DNA of 64,000 nt from Basidiobolus meristosporus CBS 931.73 (Eukaryota; Basidiobolomycota; Basidiobolomycetes; Basidiobolales; Basidiobolaceae). Positions within the stretch are counted from its first letter, which is position 1. Each line of letters opens with the position of its first letter. Under the pieces are notes generated by a model, which did not search any database, was not told the DNA's origin, and worked only from the letters and a program-made list of their open reading frames with translations. Of the stretch, positions 1-9,997 are shown in pieces. The translations under genes were made by a program, and so were the position numbers. The stretch is from assembly GCA_002104905.1 (NCBI GenBank), contig MCFE01000224.1, forward strand, positions 58,824 to 122,823. The letters are read 5' to 3'.

Positions 1-184
1 TGAACTTAAGACAGTCTTTTATTAGAGATATTGCACCCACATGAATGTGAGATTCTATGATGACCCACCATAGTAAGCATTATAATAAAGTTGTGGCACC
101 ATAAACACATGTATATGTAACACTATTTCTCCTTTGGTTTGACTCAGTTCCATATATCTGCCACCAAAAAATAAAGCAAAGTTA

Positions 185-1858
185 TTGGGTTCCCAACCAA
201 ACCCCACTACTGACAGCAACATAAAAATGGTTGGACAACAGATTGCTTTGACATTCAGTGCAACAAGTAGGGCTACATCCAAAAAAGGCCCTGTGGACAG
301 TGTGCCCATTGAAGGTAATAATGTGGACTCCTCAGGCTCTCAGTCAAGTAAGCAATTGAGAACCTCTGCAGAGCCACAAGCTGACTGTTATGCTCAGGCA
401 GTTGAGAATGTAGGAAATGCAGTATTCTCTACTGAAGACCAGCAAGTGGGCATGATAATATCACCACCATCTATATTAGCAAGTATGTTGTCAGCTCATA
501 CTAAAGCATTGTTGTAGCAATTAGGTGCAGTGGCTGATAGGATAGATGCAATGACTTGGAGAAGTCAGGAAATAGTCCAGAAACAGGATGAGCAGATAAT
601 ATGTGTAGAGCAATCAATATTCCAGGTAGAGAAAGCAGCATCTTTGCTGCAAAGAAGGAACTCAAGTAGCCCAATGTCACTGCCAAGAATTGAGCCACTT
701 CCCAATGTAACAGTAGAGGAACACTATACAGTCTTTGAAGCACAACAACAGTGCCCAAAGATAAAGCCCGCAGAAAAACCTATCACAGTGTGGGAGGGAG
801 ACATTGTGGTATTTATACCAAAGCCTAAAAATCAAAAGACACTGAAGATCCATGAAGTCATTGAGTGAAATAATGAAGAGTGGGCTAATATACAAGAGGC
901 AGTCAGAAGTCTAGCACACCATCACCTTAAGGCCAGCATACCATGAGACCATCAGGAGCTCAAGGCCAAGCAAAATGCACTTGACTTGTTCCATGAGCAT
1001 TACCTTGAATTCAAACTGGCAAACCAATTTTAGGCCATCATTGGAATGCTAAGAAAGTATCTTAAGAATAGCAAAAACTATCAAAGGCAGAAGAATAAGG
1101 GTGCCATGGCTAAAAGCCAGCAGCTTCCTCAAGAGCCTGTTATAAGCTGGGCCAGAAGCTCCAAACAAGCATCAAAGAGATGTCAGGTAGCTGGATGAGT
1201 GCCAATTAGGGACAAGCAGGCAGACACAGATGCACCAGCACAACATTTATCAAGGAAAAGGCATAGTACCACTTAAGAAGCACCCAGTCAATATAGCAGC
1301 AAAGGACCTGGCAGAGATAAAAACCAGCTGCTTTTACAGGAGTCAGTCACAACTACAGTTGAGAGCTCAAAACAAGCGGAAAAGAAATGTCAGGTTGCCA
1401 GAAGAGTGCAAGCCAGGGACAAGCTGGCCAAAACAGATGTTTCAGAGCAGAATTTATCCAGGAGAAGACATAGTTCTTTACAATAAGCACTCAAACAAAG
1501 TAGTAGTCAAAAGCCTGGCAGTGATAAAGAAAAAGGTAAAGGGAAAAATGTCTACCTAAGCCTGAGACAGGGAGGCATGCAAAAAAACTGCAGTTCTTGC
1601 CAATTAATGCCACAAGCTTGGAACAGACTGAATCCTATCATAGCCAAGAAGAATTACTAGCAAGAAAACAGCTGTTTTTACAAGAGTTGGAAGTGCAGCC
1701 AGCTGAGCTACACTCCAGCAAGGTAGAAGAGTTTACTGAAAAAGGTAGTTTGTCTAGCACAGCCTCCACATCCTCCACATCCTCCATTATTAACAGAGTG
1801 GAGATCTGTTGTGTTGTATAATGATTTGTTTGGGCTTGTTCTGCAATGTAGAGGCTAA
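185..1858 (+). pseudogene. decayed long reading frame with nine internal stops
   Basis: One frame can be followed from the ATG at 185 to a TAA at 1856-1858, broken only by stops at 515 (TAG), 866 (TGA), 944 (TGA), 1031 (TAG), 1196 (TGA), 1274 (TAA), 1484 (TAA), 1658 (TAG) and 1724 (TAG). Each could derive from CAG, CGA or CAA by one C-to-T change. The product would be hydrophilic, rich in Gln, Ser and Lys, with a coiled-coil-like middle and a basic, internally duplicated C-terminal half. The duplication (1157-1321 and 1364-1528) keeps its codon register without gaps, supporting this as the once-coding frame. I do not recognise a family. It sits in AT-rich repeat DNA, so a transposon-encoded protein is possible. 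Competing short ORFs at 1230-1559 and 1597-1821 lie in other frames. Confidence 0.5.
1157..1528 (+). repeat. 165-bp imperfect direct duplication inside the decayed frame
   Basis: Copy 1 is 1157-1321 and copy 2 is 1364-1528. Both are 165 bp, align without gaps and stay in the same codon register, with shared peptide pieces such as SSKQA, RDK and KPGSDK/GPGRDK. The TAA at 1274 in copy 1 aligns with CAA in copy 2. Confidence 0.65.
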
Positions 1859-2149
1859 TCAATAATATACAACAACTTCCAGTATGATAATACTGAAATT
1901 GTTTATTGGGAGCTTGATATGCCAATAGAAGATATTATTTTCACTAATAACCTCAATCTTGGGCTGAAAATATATTATAGACAGTGATTCTCACTTCTAC
2001 TGCAGTGTTCTGACCTTCTGTCAACTATTGAGCATATTTACTTTTATAGCAACTCTTCCTTATTTGAAAGTCACTTTCCTTTCTGCAAAGATATTTCCTA
2101 ATATGGAAATTCTCAGCTCCCCTTTAACCTCAAGAGGTGTGTTGTAGAA

Positions 2150-2325
2150 GTCTCTAAAGGGTTTGTTAGACCTAAAGGGTGTCTAAAAGGGTGTCTTTGG
2201 AGTAAAGAGGCTTCTCATAATGGTCTCTACAGTGGACTTACACTAACGGGGTGCCTAAAAGGGCTTCTTTAGAGTAAAGGGGTGTCTAAAGAGGTGTCTT
2301 CAGAGTAAAGGGGTTACTTAGAGGG
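2150..2325. repeat. degenerate GGGTGTCTAAA-type short repeats
   Basis: Variants of GGGTGTCTAAAAGGG and TCTTTGGAGTAAAG recur at least three times (about 2175, 2260 and 2285). The copies are diverged and have no coding potential. Confidence 0.5.
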
Positions 2326-3749
2326 GACTCTACCAACAGAATAGTGGTAATTTTCTTGTAGAACTTAGATTGGATTCTTGTGAGCTTTGCAGTCCCTTTA
2401 CTGATTTAGTACCAATCAAAGTCAGAATACTCAACAGTGCATGTGATGCAGGGGAAGTCTTATAACCTTTAAACTTGTAATTGTAGTGTGGGGACTCTGG
2501 AAAAATAGGCCCCCCTTTATTTTCAGCTGGGGAAGTCATATATATGAGATTTCTGAAGGATCAAAGTTTTTGGGCAATTGTGCAAGCACTACATATGACA
2601 CAAAGCTAAAATTTTGCAGTGGTGCAGATAGGACATAGGTGCAGCACCTGTGAAATATGACATGATTTGACTGGCTGGTTTGAAAGTTACACGTAATCAA
2701 AGTCATCATAGTAATCCTAGCAATAGAGGCCTAGCATATATTATAATTGAGCTCTTTTGGTCATAACTCCTTAAGTGCTGCTTCAAATGAGCTGTAACTT
2801 GAAACATGTGTTGGCTACCACATGTTCTGTATGACATAAGATTCTTGGATGGATTGCTTGTCAGGGTCTGGAGTATCTTTCCTTCAAAGTTGGAATATCT
2901 TGATCTTTCACTTGTGTGTTACAATAAAAAAAAGCAAAATAAAGAAATGAGTGCAATATTGGTTTTGAGATATTGTAGTAATGGAATACTTTCCATTGCC
3001 ACAGATCCCACTGACAGACAAGGCTACATTGTCAAGAGCTTAAAAGACTATCACAATGCCTTCAGTGGAATTTTGGAACATTAATAGGTACACCAAGAGG
3101 TTGCAGCACTTCTTCAAGAGCAGTGCTCAAGAAAACATGCTGGAATATTGCAAGTATTTTTTGCAAATACTGGCAGATGAGGTGCTAGGCCTTGCAGTGC
3201 TGGCTGAAGACCAGGATGTGTGTGAACCAGTGAATGAACAGTGGTATAAAGCCATTGGATTCCTGCCAAAGTTGCGGAACCAGAGCGTTACAGTAGGAAT
3301 ACTTATTAAGTGGTGAATTTTGATGGAGTTACTTGTTGAGTGTGGGGTTGGGCTTAATGTTAGTGTAGGGTATAGGGGCTTGTATAGGTCAATACAATTG
3401 GCAATTGAGGTACAACTGAAGTTTCAACAGAAATAAATCAATTTGTACACATGAAAAGTAAGAGAAATGGTTGAGTCTGGAAGTAAGGAGTGTGAAAAAG
3501 AGGCAATAGCCAATCAATGCACACAAATGTAGGAGGCAATAGAGTATTTGGGATCAGAAAGTGAGCAAATTGGCAGGGCACCAATCAAAAGCCAATTATA
3601 CATTGTTGTGATGAAAAATTTTGACTAAGTTTTCTGTGAAATCTGGGGTGCCCTGATGGGATTGGTACCTCTTGGTCACAGGACTTTACCTTTGTGACGG
3701 CCTTTTGATGGGATCATCTTAATAATTTTTCATAGGGGACTCATGAGAC
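2326..3749. other. AT-rich stretch without a recognisable gene
   Basis: Short ORFs at 2806-3084 and 3056-3316 overlap in different frames and match no family I know. They read like a decayed coding piece rather than a gene. No RNA gene or strong regulatory motif is visible. Confidence 0.4.
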
Positions 3750-4472
3750 CTTTATTGTTGGAATTTCTTGATATTAGAGAAAAGTTCATTTTCGTATGTA
3801 AAGTTCTGTGATATTCCAGATCAATATATCACATCTGAGAATTCTTATTTATGGTCATAATGAGTAGAAATTCAAATAGTTTATCTTCAATAGTGGCAGC
3901 ATTCTCATATTCAGGCTTTTCTGCTGATTACCTCTCATTTTGGTGCACTGGTCAAATGTGTTGCCTTTCCTATTGCAGTAGCTGCAAAAAGGGTAGCTGT
4001 GGCCTTTGAAGGGTCTCAAGTACCATTTTTGGCTATCATTTCTGCTTGCAAAAGCACTTACTTCTTCCTTCTTGTTGATGCCTGATTTTCTTAATTCCTC
4101 TTCAAGGAGCCCTCCATATATGCAATTTATAGTTAACTCTTGAGCAATGGACTCTAGGGCTGATGCAAGGCCCAGAAATCTCTCAGTAAGGCTACTCAGG
4201 AGGGTACCAATAACATCTATATCAGTGGTCAGTACACCCACTTATTCCATATCATCAACCAACAGGGTAAGTTTCTAAAATAGATTATTCTAATCTTCTC
4301 CTTGTGGCATCTTTGTAGTATGCAATCTTTGTCCATTATATACTTTGTTTGCAGCTGAACTTGGCTGGCAAGTGTCCTCAAATGCTTTCAGGTATTCTCT
4401 GCAACTTTTGCTTTTTATCATCAAGGTCAGAGCAGCTACAGGCACTAGGTACTTTTGTCTAGTACTTAAGGC
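3750..4472 (-). pseudogene. older copia gag fragment, left half
   Basis: The minus strand encodes a Gag piece (3855-4241) parallel to that of the 4473-9064 element, for example LTERFLGLASALES against LTDKFQGLVSALES. The zinc knuckle keeps its three Cys but has Asn in place of His (CSYCNRKGNTFDQC). The fragment stops abruptly at 4472 with AAGGC, where the younger copia element begins. Its sequence resumes after 9064 with GAGGC followed by matching gag sequence. It is therefore the left part of an older element split by a nested insertion. Confidence 0.7.
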
Positions 4473-4821
4473 TGTTGTACAAGTCTTGGAGATATTGGAT
4501 GCAATTGGGAGGACAAGTAGATTATGTGGTTTTCACTTAATGATTTATTGAATGTAAAAGTAGTATTTATACTTTTACATGGTCTTGGCATAACAAACAT
4601 GTAGAATAGGCTAAGGAAGGTCCCAAGAATATGAGTGCAAAGTTTGGGGCTGTTTGGACAACTTTGAGAACATTAATGTTCAGGGTACCTGATATTTTGG
4701 TGAAAACATTCTAAGTAAATCCCAGCCAGGAATTTGGTCAGTACTCTCCAGGATTTGAAGGTAGTGATCTAAGTGACTAAGTTAGGTTAGTATTTAGGAG
4801 GAATTACAAATTTTTACGTCA
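4473..4821 (-). repeat. 3' LTR of the copia element
   Basis: This copy starts TGTTGTAC on the plus strand and ends TTTTTACGTCA, a mutated form of TTTTTACAACA. It pairs with 8716-9064 at identical length (349 bp). Confidence 0.88.
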
Positions 4822-4833
4822 CTCCCACTCAGC
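4822..4833 (-). promoter_or_regulatory. polypurine tract of the copia element
   Basis: Read on the minus strand, GAGTGGGAG abuts the 3' LTR, the expected site for plus-strand DNA priming. The related copy at 56486 reads GAGTGGGGG at the same place. Confidence 0.65.
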
Positions 4834-6348
4834 TAAATATTCATACTGACTAGTCCTAATTTTGACCTAAGATATTCAAACTTGGCTCTAGCTAATGGTT
4901 TGGTAAATATGTCTGCAATCATTTTATCTGAAGGACAGTAAACTAAGCTAACTAAGCTACTCTCTATAGCTTCATGTATGAAATGATGTCTAATACCTAT
5001 GTGCTTAGCTCTAGCATGAAAAGTTGGACTTCTACCTAATTGTATACATCCTTGATTGTCTTGAAATGAAGTAATAGGCATTTTTTGACATTGGCCTAAG
5101 TCTGTAAAATGCTTTCTTAACCACATTGCTTCTTTTGTAGCTTCACAGGCTGCCATATACTCTGCCTCTGCGGTAGAAAGTGCTACAGTTGGTTGCTTTC
5201 TGGAGTTCCATGAAATTGCTCCTTTACAGTAAAGAAAGGTGTATCCTGTGGTAGATCTTCTGTCTTCTAAATCTTGTCCCCAATCAGCATCAGAGTATCC
5301 CACAAGATCCTGTTCTGAATTCTTATAAGTGTATCTTAAGCAAATATCAGCAGTCCCTTTTAGATATCTAAATATCCACTCAACTACTGCTATATGATCA
5401 GATCCATAGTTCTGAATATGTTGGTTGACAACTCCTACTGAATATGAGATAGCTGGACAAGTTCCAAGCATGATATACATCAGACTGCCAATCATAGATT
5501 GATAAGGAAGGTCAGGGCTTTCAGATGGCACCAAGCTCTCTTGATTTGGTTGTCTTGATCAAGTTAAAGTTTGTCTCCATTGGGGTAGCTGCCAGTTTAC
5601 AGTCTTCTGTTTGGTACTTCTTTAGTATATCTTGAATACACTTGGATTGGCATAGGGTTGTAGTCTGCGTACTTCTGTCTATGGAGAACTTAATCCCTAA
5701 GTAGTAACTGAGCTCTCCTAGATTGGACATCTTGAACTCCTTAGATAGGCTGGATTTAGTCTCTTCCAATGTTTCTAGGTTACTGGTGGCTATAATAAGG
5801 TCATCCACATATAGAGCTAATAGAACTGGATTTGCTCTATCTGGCTTATAGTATATACTATAGTCAGCATTACTCCTTTTGAAACTCAAAGATTCCAAAT
5901 AAGAATCTATTGTACCATCAGCCTTGTATTTTGTCTTGAAGACCCATCTGCATCCAATTGATATTTGGTTGATTGGCAATTTGACTAAGTCTCAAGCTTG
6001 ATTTTCCATCAGGGCCTGATATTCCTCAGTCATTGCAGATCTCCAAAACTTTATCTGAGGGCTATTTAGGGCCTCTTTTACAGTCTGGGGCTCATCAATA
6101 TGGACTGAATAGGCATAGGCTAATTTTGAACTCTCATTGATATAGTAATTTGGGCTATTTCTTGTCCAATTGGATTTCTGGGCATTTGATACTAGAATGT
6201 TCACTTCTGGGCTATTCCTGAGCACTGATTCTGGCTGAGCCATGGTTATAGAGTCCTCTGGAGTGAAAAAAGTTTCATTGTTTTGCTCTGATGCAATCCT
6301 GACAATTGGTGGGCTTGAGATCAAATTTTTATCATCATCTGATGCCAT
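4833..6348 (-). pseudogene. copia reverse transcriptase and RNase H, broken
   Basis: Three open pieces cover this part of pol. The 5992-6348 piece holds the region before RT. The 5521-5979 piece holds the RT start (GCRWVFKTKYKADGTID) and the YVDD catalytic box, but joins them with the intervening roughly 100 residues missing. The 4833-5534 piece holds the C-terminal RNase H with SDADW, ALSTAEAEYMAACEA and the KHIGIRHHFI block typical of Ty1/copia. The family makes cDNA from genomic RNA and degrades the RNA strand. The internal RT deletion and frame breaks make this copy non-functional. Confidence 0.88.
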
Positions 6349-6599
6349 TATTTGTGAAAATTTTGAATTTTCATCAAAAACACATCCCTGGACTTGATTA
6401 GCTTCTTTGCTTTGGTATTGTAGAGTCTGTATGCTTTACTCTCATTGTAGTAACCCAAAAATATGCATTTTACACAGCAGTGGCAACTGATTCTGCCCAA
6501 AAATCATAGGATAATTTTTGATCATGGATCATAGATCTTGCCATATCCATTATTGATCTGTTAGCACATTTGGCTACCTCATCTTGCTGTGGAGAGTAT

Positions 6600-7165
6600 G
6601 GTACAGTAGTCTCTTGCTTTATCCTATGAATTTTGCAGAAGTGGATGAAGAGTTTTGAGATATATTCTCCACCATTGTCAGAGCATATTTTCTTGATTTT
6701 TTACCAGTTTCTCTCTCCACCATGGCTTTAAACTACATGAGCTTAGACAGAGCTTCTTCCTTTCTCTCCATGAAGTAGACCCATGTGTATCTTGTATAAT
6801 CATCAATAAAAGTAATCAAATACTTCATCCTACCTAAGGATAAATTTTGCATAGGTCCACACAGATCCAAGTGAATCAGATCTAATTTTTTCTTAGTTTT
6901 GACTAACCCAGAGCTCTTGAACAGTTGTCTGGCTTGTTTCCCATATATGCTGGCTTCACAGTGCTCCAAATTAGCTGGGGGATCAATTTTTACTCCAGAA
7001 ATCTGCTGATCTTTGATCATTTTGCACAAATAATCAAAATTGATGTGCCCAAATCTCCTGTGCCAAAGCATTGGTGCTTCTTCATTGAAGTTACCTATAT
7101 TGGCTTCCCAATATGATGGAATATAAGTCAACTTATATAGATTCTGATCTCTGATACCCAAAGCA
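6600..7165 (-). pseudogene. copia pre-integrase zinc finger and integrase core, broken
   Basis: The piece at 6733-7161 carries the pre-integrase HHCC motif, WHRRFGHINFDYL followed by CEAS, where the last Cys is replaced by Ser. It continues into the integrase core start, DLIHLDLCGP and FIDDYTRYTWVYF. The downstream strand up to 6600 retains integrase-like words such as DNGGEYI in broken frames. Integrase joins cDNA to host DNA. The lost zinc ligand and frame breaks indicate inactivity. Confidence 0.85.
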
Positions 7166-7335
7166 ATAGGGGCACCATTTTGATCAGTGATCTTGCATCC
7201 AGAATTGTCAAAGCTGAAACTGAGTCCTTCTGCTGTGGCCTTGCTTACAGATAGTAGGTTTTTGGCTACTTCTGGTGCATAAAGTACTTCTTTAAAGGTT
7301 GGTGCATGGCTTCCTTCACTGCTTCTTAGGTTTAC

Positions 7336-8711
7336 TTAGATAGTTCCTTCTCCCACTGCATCAAGTGTTCTATTGTCACCCATGAAAACCTTCTTAATTG
7401 GAATTTCCTGATATTGGGTAAAAAGTACTTTTTGGTGTGAAAAGTGTTGAAATGCTCCAGAGTCAGTATAACATGTCAGAGAATCCTTGTTTGTGATCAT
7501 ATTTAGTGCAGATATGAATAGTCTATCTTCAGTTGTTGCAGCATTTCCATATTCAGGCTTCTTTTGCTGATTATGTCTCTTTTTGAAGCACCGGTCTGAT
7601 GTGTGTCCTTTCCTTTTGTAGTAGTTACACAACAGGTTGCTGTTGCCTTTGTAGGGTCTTGGGTACCTCCTTTGTTGGTTATTATTGCTTATTAAAGCAT
7701 TTTCTTCTTCCTTCTTATTGGCGCTTGATTTTCTTAATTCTTCATCCAGGAGCCTTCCATATATGTAATTTAAGGTCAAATCTTCAGTTCTGGACTCTAG
7801 GGCTGACACAAGGCCCTGAAACTTGTCTGTCAGGCTATTCAGGATGGTAGCTATCACATCCTCATCAGTAGTTGGTATGCCCACAGATTCCATTTCATGT
7901 ACCAGCAGGGTAATTCTGTTAATCAGATTTTTCATTTCTTCTCCTGGCAGCATCTTTGTAGCAAAGAATTTTCATCTCAGATACATTTTCTTAGCAGCTG
8001 AACATGACTGGTAGGTGTCTTCTAATGCCTTCCAGGTATTCTTTGCTGTTTTTGCTCTTGAGCATTGAATTAGCAATTTGTCTTCAACATTAAGGCAAAT
8101 GCAGCTTAAGGCACTTTGTTCATTCTTCTGGTACTTTAAGGCTTCCTCTCCCACATTTTTAGGAGGGCATTCTGTGGGTTATTACTGACTGTAGTTGGTG
8201 AGTGGGAGAGCTTGTAGGTCAAGTCAGTACCACTTGGTTCAGAATAGCTTCCAATAGAAGGTAGCAAGGTATTAAAGACCTGTGTTTATTTTGTCCAAAT
8301 CCTCTTGTCCTCTCACTTGGTTCAATTGGGTAGATATATATCACTTGGGGGGGCTTAGATAATAGACAATGTGTTATAAAATAGGGGTGTGAACACCTTC
8401 CTCTTATGCTAAGTGTTCTAACTAGATAAGGGCAGGGATAGGAGGGAGGGCATGTGGGGGAATCATAGGTAGGATACTGGGGGACTATGGGTAGGACTCT
8501 GGGGAGAACACTTGGGCAAAGAGTGGGTACTGCATTTAGTACTCACACATTCTTCTCCCATGACAATATCCCAAAGGCCTCTTTCTTGTAGCAGCATCTT
8601 TATCTTCACCTTCCACACTTGGTAGTTAGATCCATCTAACTTTTCAGCAGAGGGGAAAATTCCAGTAATAGCAGTGGTAGACATTGCAGAGAGTGATAGC
8701 TTGGGGCTCAT
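7336..8711 (-). pseudogene. copia Gag and aspartic protease, broken
   Basis: Gag begins at the ATG inside the primer binding site (8709-8711) or at a second in-frame ATG about ten codons on. It shows the family signature KLDGSNYQVWKVKIKMLL (about 8550-8650). Frames are broken near 8460 and 7960. The 7336-7953 piece holds the nucleocapsid zinc knuckle with its second Cys changed to Tyr (CNYYKRKGHTSDRC) and the protease active site YTDSGAFQHFS. Gag packages the RNA and the protease processes the polyprotein. Confidence 0.85.
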
Positions 8712-8715
8712 AACC
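8699..8715 (-). promoter_or_regulatory. primer binding site matching the initiator-tRNA anticodon arm
   Basis: Directly inside the 5' LTR the element strand reads GGTTATGAGCCCC. This is complementary to GGGCUCAUAACC, the anticodon stem-loop of eukaryotic initiator tRNA-Met, rather than to a tRNA 3' end. Drosophila copia and yeast Ty5 prime from such an internal half-tRNA site. Confidence 0.75.
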
Positions 8716-9064
8716 TGTTGCAAGAGTCTTTGAGATATTGGAAGTGATTGTGAGGACAAGTAGATTATGTGGTTTTCACTTAAAGATTTATTGAATGTAA
8801 AAGTAGTATTTATACTTTTACATGGTCTTGGCACTACAAACTTGTATAATTGGCCAAGGAAGGTCCCAAGAATATGAGTGCAAAGTTTGGGGCTGTTTGA
8901 ACAACTTTGAGAATATTAATGTTCTGGGTAGCTGGTATTTTGGTGAAAACATTCTAAGTAAATCCCAGCAAGGAATTTGGTCAGTATTCTCTAGGATTTG
9001 AAGGTAATGATCTAAGTGACTACGTTAGGTGAGCATTTAGGTGGAATTACAAGTTTTTACAACA
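8716..9064 (-). repeat. 5' LTR of the copia element
   Basis: This 349-bp copy starts TGTTGCAAGAG and ends TTTTTACAACA on the plus strand. It pairs with 4473-4821. A conserved LTR block (TGTAAAAGTAGTATTTATAC) in it is shared with the other LTR copies in the window. Confidence 0.88.
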
Positions 9065-9262
9065 GAGGCTACTTCTCCTAACCTTTGGAGGGGCATTCAT
9101 CTGCTACACCAGCATCTCAAGGCCTCTATTGTATGGAAGAGTGTTCATCTTTACCACTTTAATGAAAGTATTCTAAGTATACTCCAACAGGGAATTTGGT
9201 CAGAACTCTATAAGATTTCTAGGTAATGACCTAAGTTACTATGTGGGTTAATACATAGGGGT
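9065..9262 (-). pseudogene. older copia gag/LTR fragment, right half
   Basis: The sequence resumes the older gag split at 4472: after GAGGC it follows the same order as 8128-8165 and 8570-8620 of the younger copy. From about 9159 it passes into LTR-like sequence (GGGAATTTGGTCAGAACTC). It marks the far side of the nested insertion. Confidence 0.6.
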
Positions 9263-9937
9263 AAGCAAAAAGCTCACAACAATATCATCCAAGCAATGAA
9301 TTAGAAGGTTGCAAATTTTTACAACTAAAAGTGGTGGATATCCAGTTGGTTTCAACTGAAACTCAATATACATTGCACAAGACTACTTCAGCTCTGCATT
9401 AGAGGGGACTGATGGCCTGGGACTTCTTATAGCCCTTGAGCTTCAGCTTGTAGGTCAACTTGACAAAAATTCAGGTGGGTATTCTGCTTTACAAGATAGG
9501 AAAGTCAGGCAAAGTCTAAGGATTGTTAACAAGAGAGGTTTCAGGTGTATGGTGGCAATCATGTGTTAAAACAAGATGTTATTTGTGAGCTTCTCTTCCA
9601 CAGTATGGTTGTAATCAAGATGCTGTTGATGATATTGTGATAGAATTTGAAAGTGATGTTGTGCTTTGTTACACCATTTGATCACTTGATTGAACTCTGA
9701 GATACAATACATGCTTTGGATTGGATAAGATTGTTATTGTAACTGTACAGAGTCAGACAACAAGGGAACAATAACTGCTACCATCTACCAACCACATACT
9801 AATAGATATCTTGATCCAGCTTGTTAATATAGTGGAAAGAATTTGTTGTATCTAACAGTTATATGGTAATTTTGTCCGCACAATACTTCAAGTAGCAGCT
9901 CTGACTGTGACAAAGGAACTAATGGATTAGAGTTTAG
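9263..9937. other. intergenic, no gene seen
   Basis: AT-rich sequence without convincing ORFs, ending at the 3' side of the Gly/Asn-repeat gene. A TTTATT at 9938-9943 is a minus-strand AATAAA signal for that gene. Confidence 0.5.
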
Positions 9938-9997
9938 TTTATTTATAGAAGTTATAAATACACAATGGTAAATACTGCTCTTACTCCGATCTATAAT

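Larger units (their letters stand above)
4473..9064 (-). mobile_element. Ty1/copia LTR retrotransposon, degenerate, nested
   Basis: Two 349-bp LTRs (4473-4821 and 8716-9064) bound a minus-strand internal region with Gag, protease, integrase, RT and RNase H pieces in copia order. LTR ends are TGTTG..CAACA-like. The flanking pentamers AAGGC (4468-4472) and GAGGC (9065-9069) match at four of five positions, a likely target-site duplication. The element is 4592 bp and inactive: stops and frameshifts break the polyprotein, the zinc knuckle has lost a Cys, and the centre of RT is deleted. The LTRs match at roughly nine in ten positions by eye, so the insertion is not recent. Confidence 0.9.
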
